Shown here: positions 63,098-64,000 of the stretch, in pieces | Layout: the number at the start of each line of letters is the position of its first letter | How positions within the stretch are numbered: position 1 is the stretch's first letter | Source: CAVTUU01 sp045804965 | GTDB lineage: Bacteria; Chloroflexota; Chloroflexia; Thermomicrobiales; UBA6265 | Assembly (NCBI GenBank): GCA_045804965.1 | Contig: JBJMMD010000036.1 | Span: forward strand, 1-64,000 | Reading direction: 5' to 3' | Length of the DNA: 64,000 nucleotides | The notes under the pieces: generated by a model | Database searches by the model: none | What the model saw: only the letters and a program-made list of their open reading frames with translations | Told to the model about the DNA's origin: nothing | Position numbers and translations under genes: made by a program

Positions 63098-64000
63098 GTG
63101 GAAGATGAACGTTTCGATGCCATCGTCGTCGGCGCGGGACCGGCGGGGATCACCGCGGCCAAGGAACTGGCAGCGGCCGGGCTTTCCGTCGTCGTACTCG
63201 AACGAGGCCAGTATCCCGGCGCAAAGAACGTCTCGGGCGGCATTCTCTATCGGCACCCAACTGAGGCTATGTGTCCTGGCTTCGAAGCGGACGCGCCGCT
63301 CGAACGGCCGATTATCGAACAGCGCTATGTCATGCTGACCGTAGATGCAATGCTCGGTGGCACGTACCGATCGATGCGCTTCGCCGAACCGCCCTACAAC
63401 GCCTACTCCGTGCTCCGGTCAGAGTTCGATCGCTGGTTTGCTACCAAAGCGGAAGAGGCAGGGGCTGAAGTTTTCCCTGAGTTTACGGTTACCAATCTGC
63501 TCTTCGAAGACGGCAAAGTCGTTGGCGTGACGACGGGCGAGCCGGACGGCGAGCTCCTCGCACATGTCGTCGTGCTTGCCGATGGCGCAAACTCGCTCCT
63601 GGCGCAGCGGGCGGGCCTGCATCGCGAATGGAGACCGATCGAGCAAGCCCTCGTCGCCAAAGAATTACTCGCACTGCCTGCGAAAAAGATCGAGGACCGG
63701 TTTGCGTTGCCTTCCGGCATGGGCACAGCCCTCGAAATCTTCGGTGAATCGACTTGGGGCTTGCTTGGGTACGGATTTATCTACACCAACAAGGAGTCAC
63801 TTTCGATCGGCACGGGCGGGCTGTTGGAGGACCTCATCCAATCGGGCAAGAACGTGAACGACATGCTCGATCGCTTTAAGAAACATCCCGCCATTGCACC
63901 ATTGATTGCCGGGAGCGAAACGATCGAGTATTCGGCCCACTTGATTCCCGAAGGCGGGTACAAGAACTTACCTCGTTTGTATGCAGACGGTGTGGTTGTC
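63098..64000 (+). CDS. FixC/ETF-quinone oxidoreductase-like FAD protein (5' part, runs off the window)
   Basis: The frame from GTG 63098 stays open to the last base (301 codons). It starts with FDAIVVGAGPAGITAAKELAAAG, an FAD-binding motif, then ERGQYPGAKNVSGGILY, and later IPEGGYKNLPRLYADG, as in FixC. It passes electrons from EtfAB to quinone. GAAGGG is 7 nt upstream of the start. The 3' end, and probably a FixX-type ferredoxin gene, lie outside the window. Confidence 0.93.
   Translation, partial: MEDERFDAIVVGAGPAGITAAKELAAAGLSVVVLERGQYPGAKNVSGGILYRHPTEAMCPGFEADAPLERPIIEQRYVMLTVDAMLGGTYRSMRFAEPPYNAYSVLRSEFDRWFATKAEEAGAEVFPEFTVTNLLFEDGKVVGVTTGEPDGELLAHVVVLADGANSLLAQRAGLHREWRPIEQALVAKELLALPAKKIEDRFALPSGMGTALEIFGESTWGLLGYGFIYTNKESLSIGTGGLLEDLIQSGKNVNDMLDRFKKHPAIAPLIAGSETIEYSAHLIPEGGYKNLPRLYADGVVV

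Overview
The window looks like a chromosomal segment of a moderately GC-rich, free-living heterotrophic bacterium, most likely a member of the Chloroflexota (Thermomicrobia-like), with an actinobacterium as the alternative. Pointers are family-level only: a Zincin_2 protease, a mycothiol-type formaldehyde dehydrogenase, a large NB-ARC/LuxR regulator, a CIRCE element before dnaJ, frequent GTG/TTG starts, and many short gene overlaps of the ATGA/GTGA type. No 16S rRNA lies in the window, so the assignment is an inference. Three tRNA genes (initiator Met, Arg-TCT, Gln-TTG) and about 57 protein genes are supported. No CRISPR array, insertion sequence or prophage was recognised.

Layout. 1-6.5 kb: initiator tRNA with terminator, Zincin_2 protease convergent with purH, an acetamidase/formamidase, a mycothiol-type dehydrogenase and an M42 aminopeptidase. 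6.7-16 kb: signalling block with an NB-ARC/TPR/LuxR regulator, a secreted SnoaL-like protein, a small XRE regulator, a CheB-like protein and a giant CheB-CheR-PAS-histidine kinase fusion, with no chemotaxis genes. 16-20.4 kb: MarR repressor and flavodoxin diverging from a perfect 15-bp inverted repeat, an EamA exporter, a two-domain multicopper oxidase and a ZIP-type transporter with an added extracytoplasmic domain. 20.4-26.8 kb: LacI-regulated sugar ABC operon (binding protein, two permeases, ThuA, Gfo/Idh/MocA oxidoreductase). 27-32.7 kb: SgcJ/EcaC-like protein, phosphoribosyltransferase-erythromycin esterase fusion, prolyl oligopeptidase, YdjC deacetylase. 32.7-36.4 kb: a visibly more GC-rich patch with a RibD/DHFR-like reductase and a UvrA-like ATPase preceded by a small coupled unknown gene. 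36.5-44 kb: tRNA-Arg, small genes and a tightly packed minus-strand operon of hydrolases and PLP enzymes that looks catabolic for a nitrogen- and possibly sulfur-containing compound. 44-52.3 kb: ADP-ribosylglycohydrolase, sulfite-oxidase-like protein, GNAT, CIRCE-dnaJ, ABC exporter, lone Flp pilin and a degenerate DegS-like kinase. 52.5-57 kb: tRNA-Gln, glmU, prs, CorC-like protein, birA. 57.3-64 kb: beta-oxidation genes (acyl-CoA dehydrogenase, thiolase, enoyl-CoA hydratase) with a gamma-carbonic anhydrase, etfBA and the start of a FixC/ETF-quinone oxidoreductase gene that runs off the end.

How they work together. The right-hand 7 kb is a coherent fatty-acid/CoA-ester oxidation unit: acyl-CoA dehydrogenase electrons go to EtfAB and on through FixC. 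The sugar operon imports a carbohydrate and probably oxidises it through the Gfo/Idh/MocA and ThuA pair. The formamidase and the thiol-dependent formaldehyde dehydrogenase could both feed formate. The strongest candidates for undescribed biology are the five-gene hydrolase/PLP operon at 38.4-44.05 kb, the small protein coupled to the UvrA-like ATPase, the degenerate DegS-like kinase, the multicopper oxidase/ZIP pair and the CheB/CheR signalling pair.
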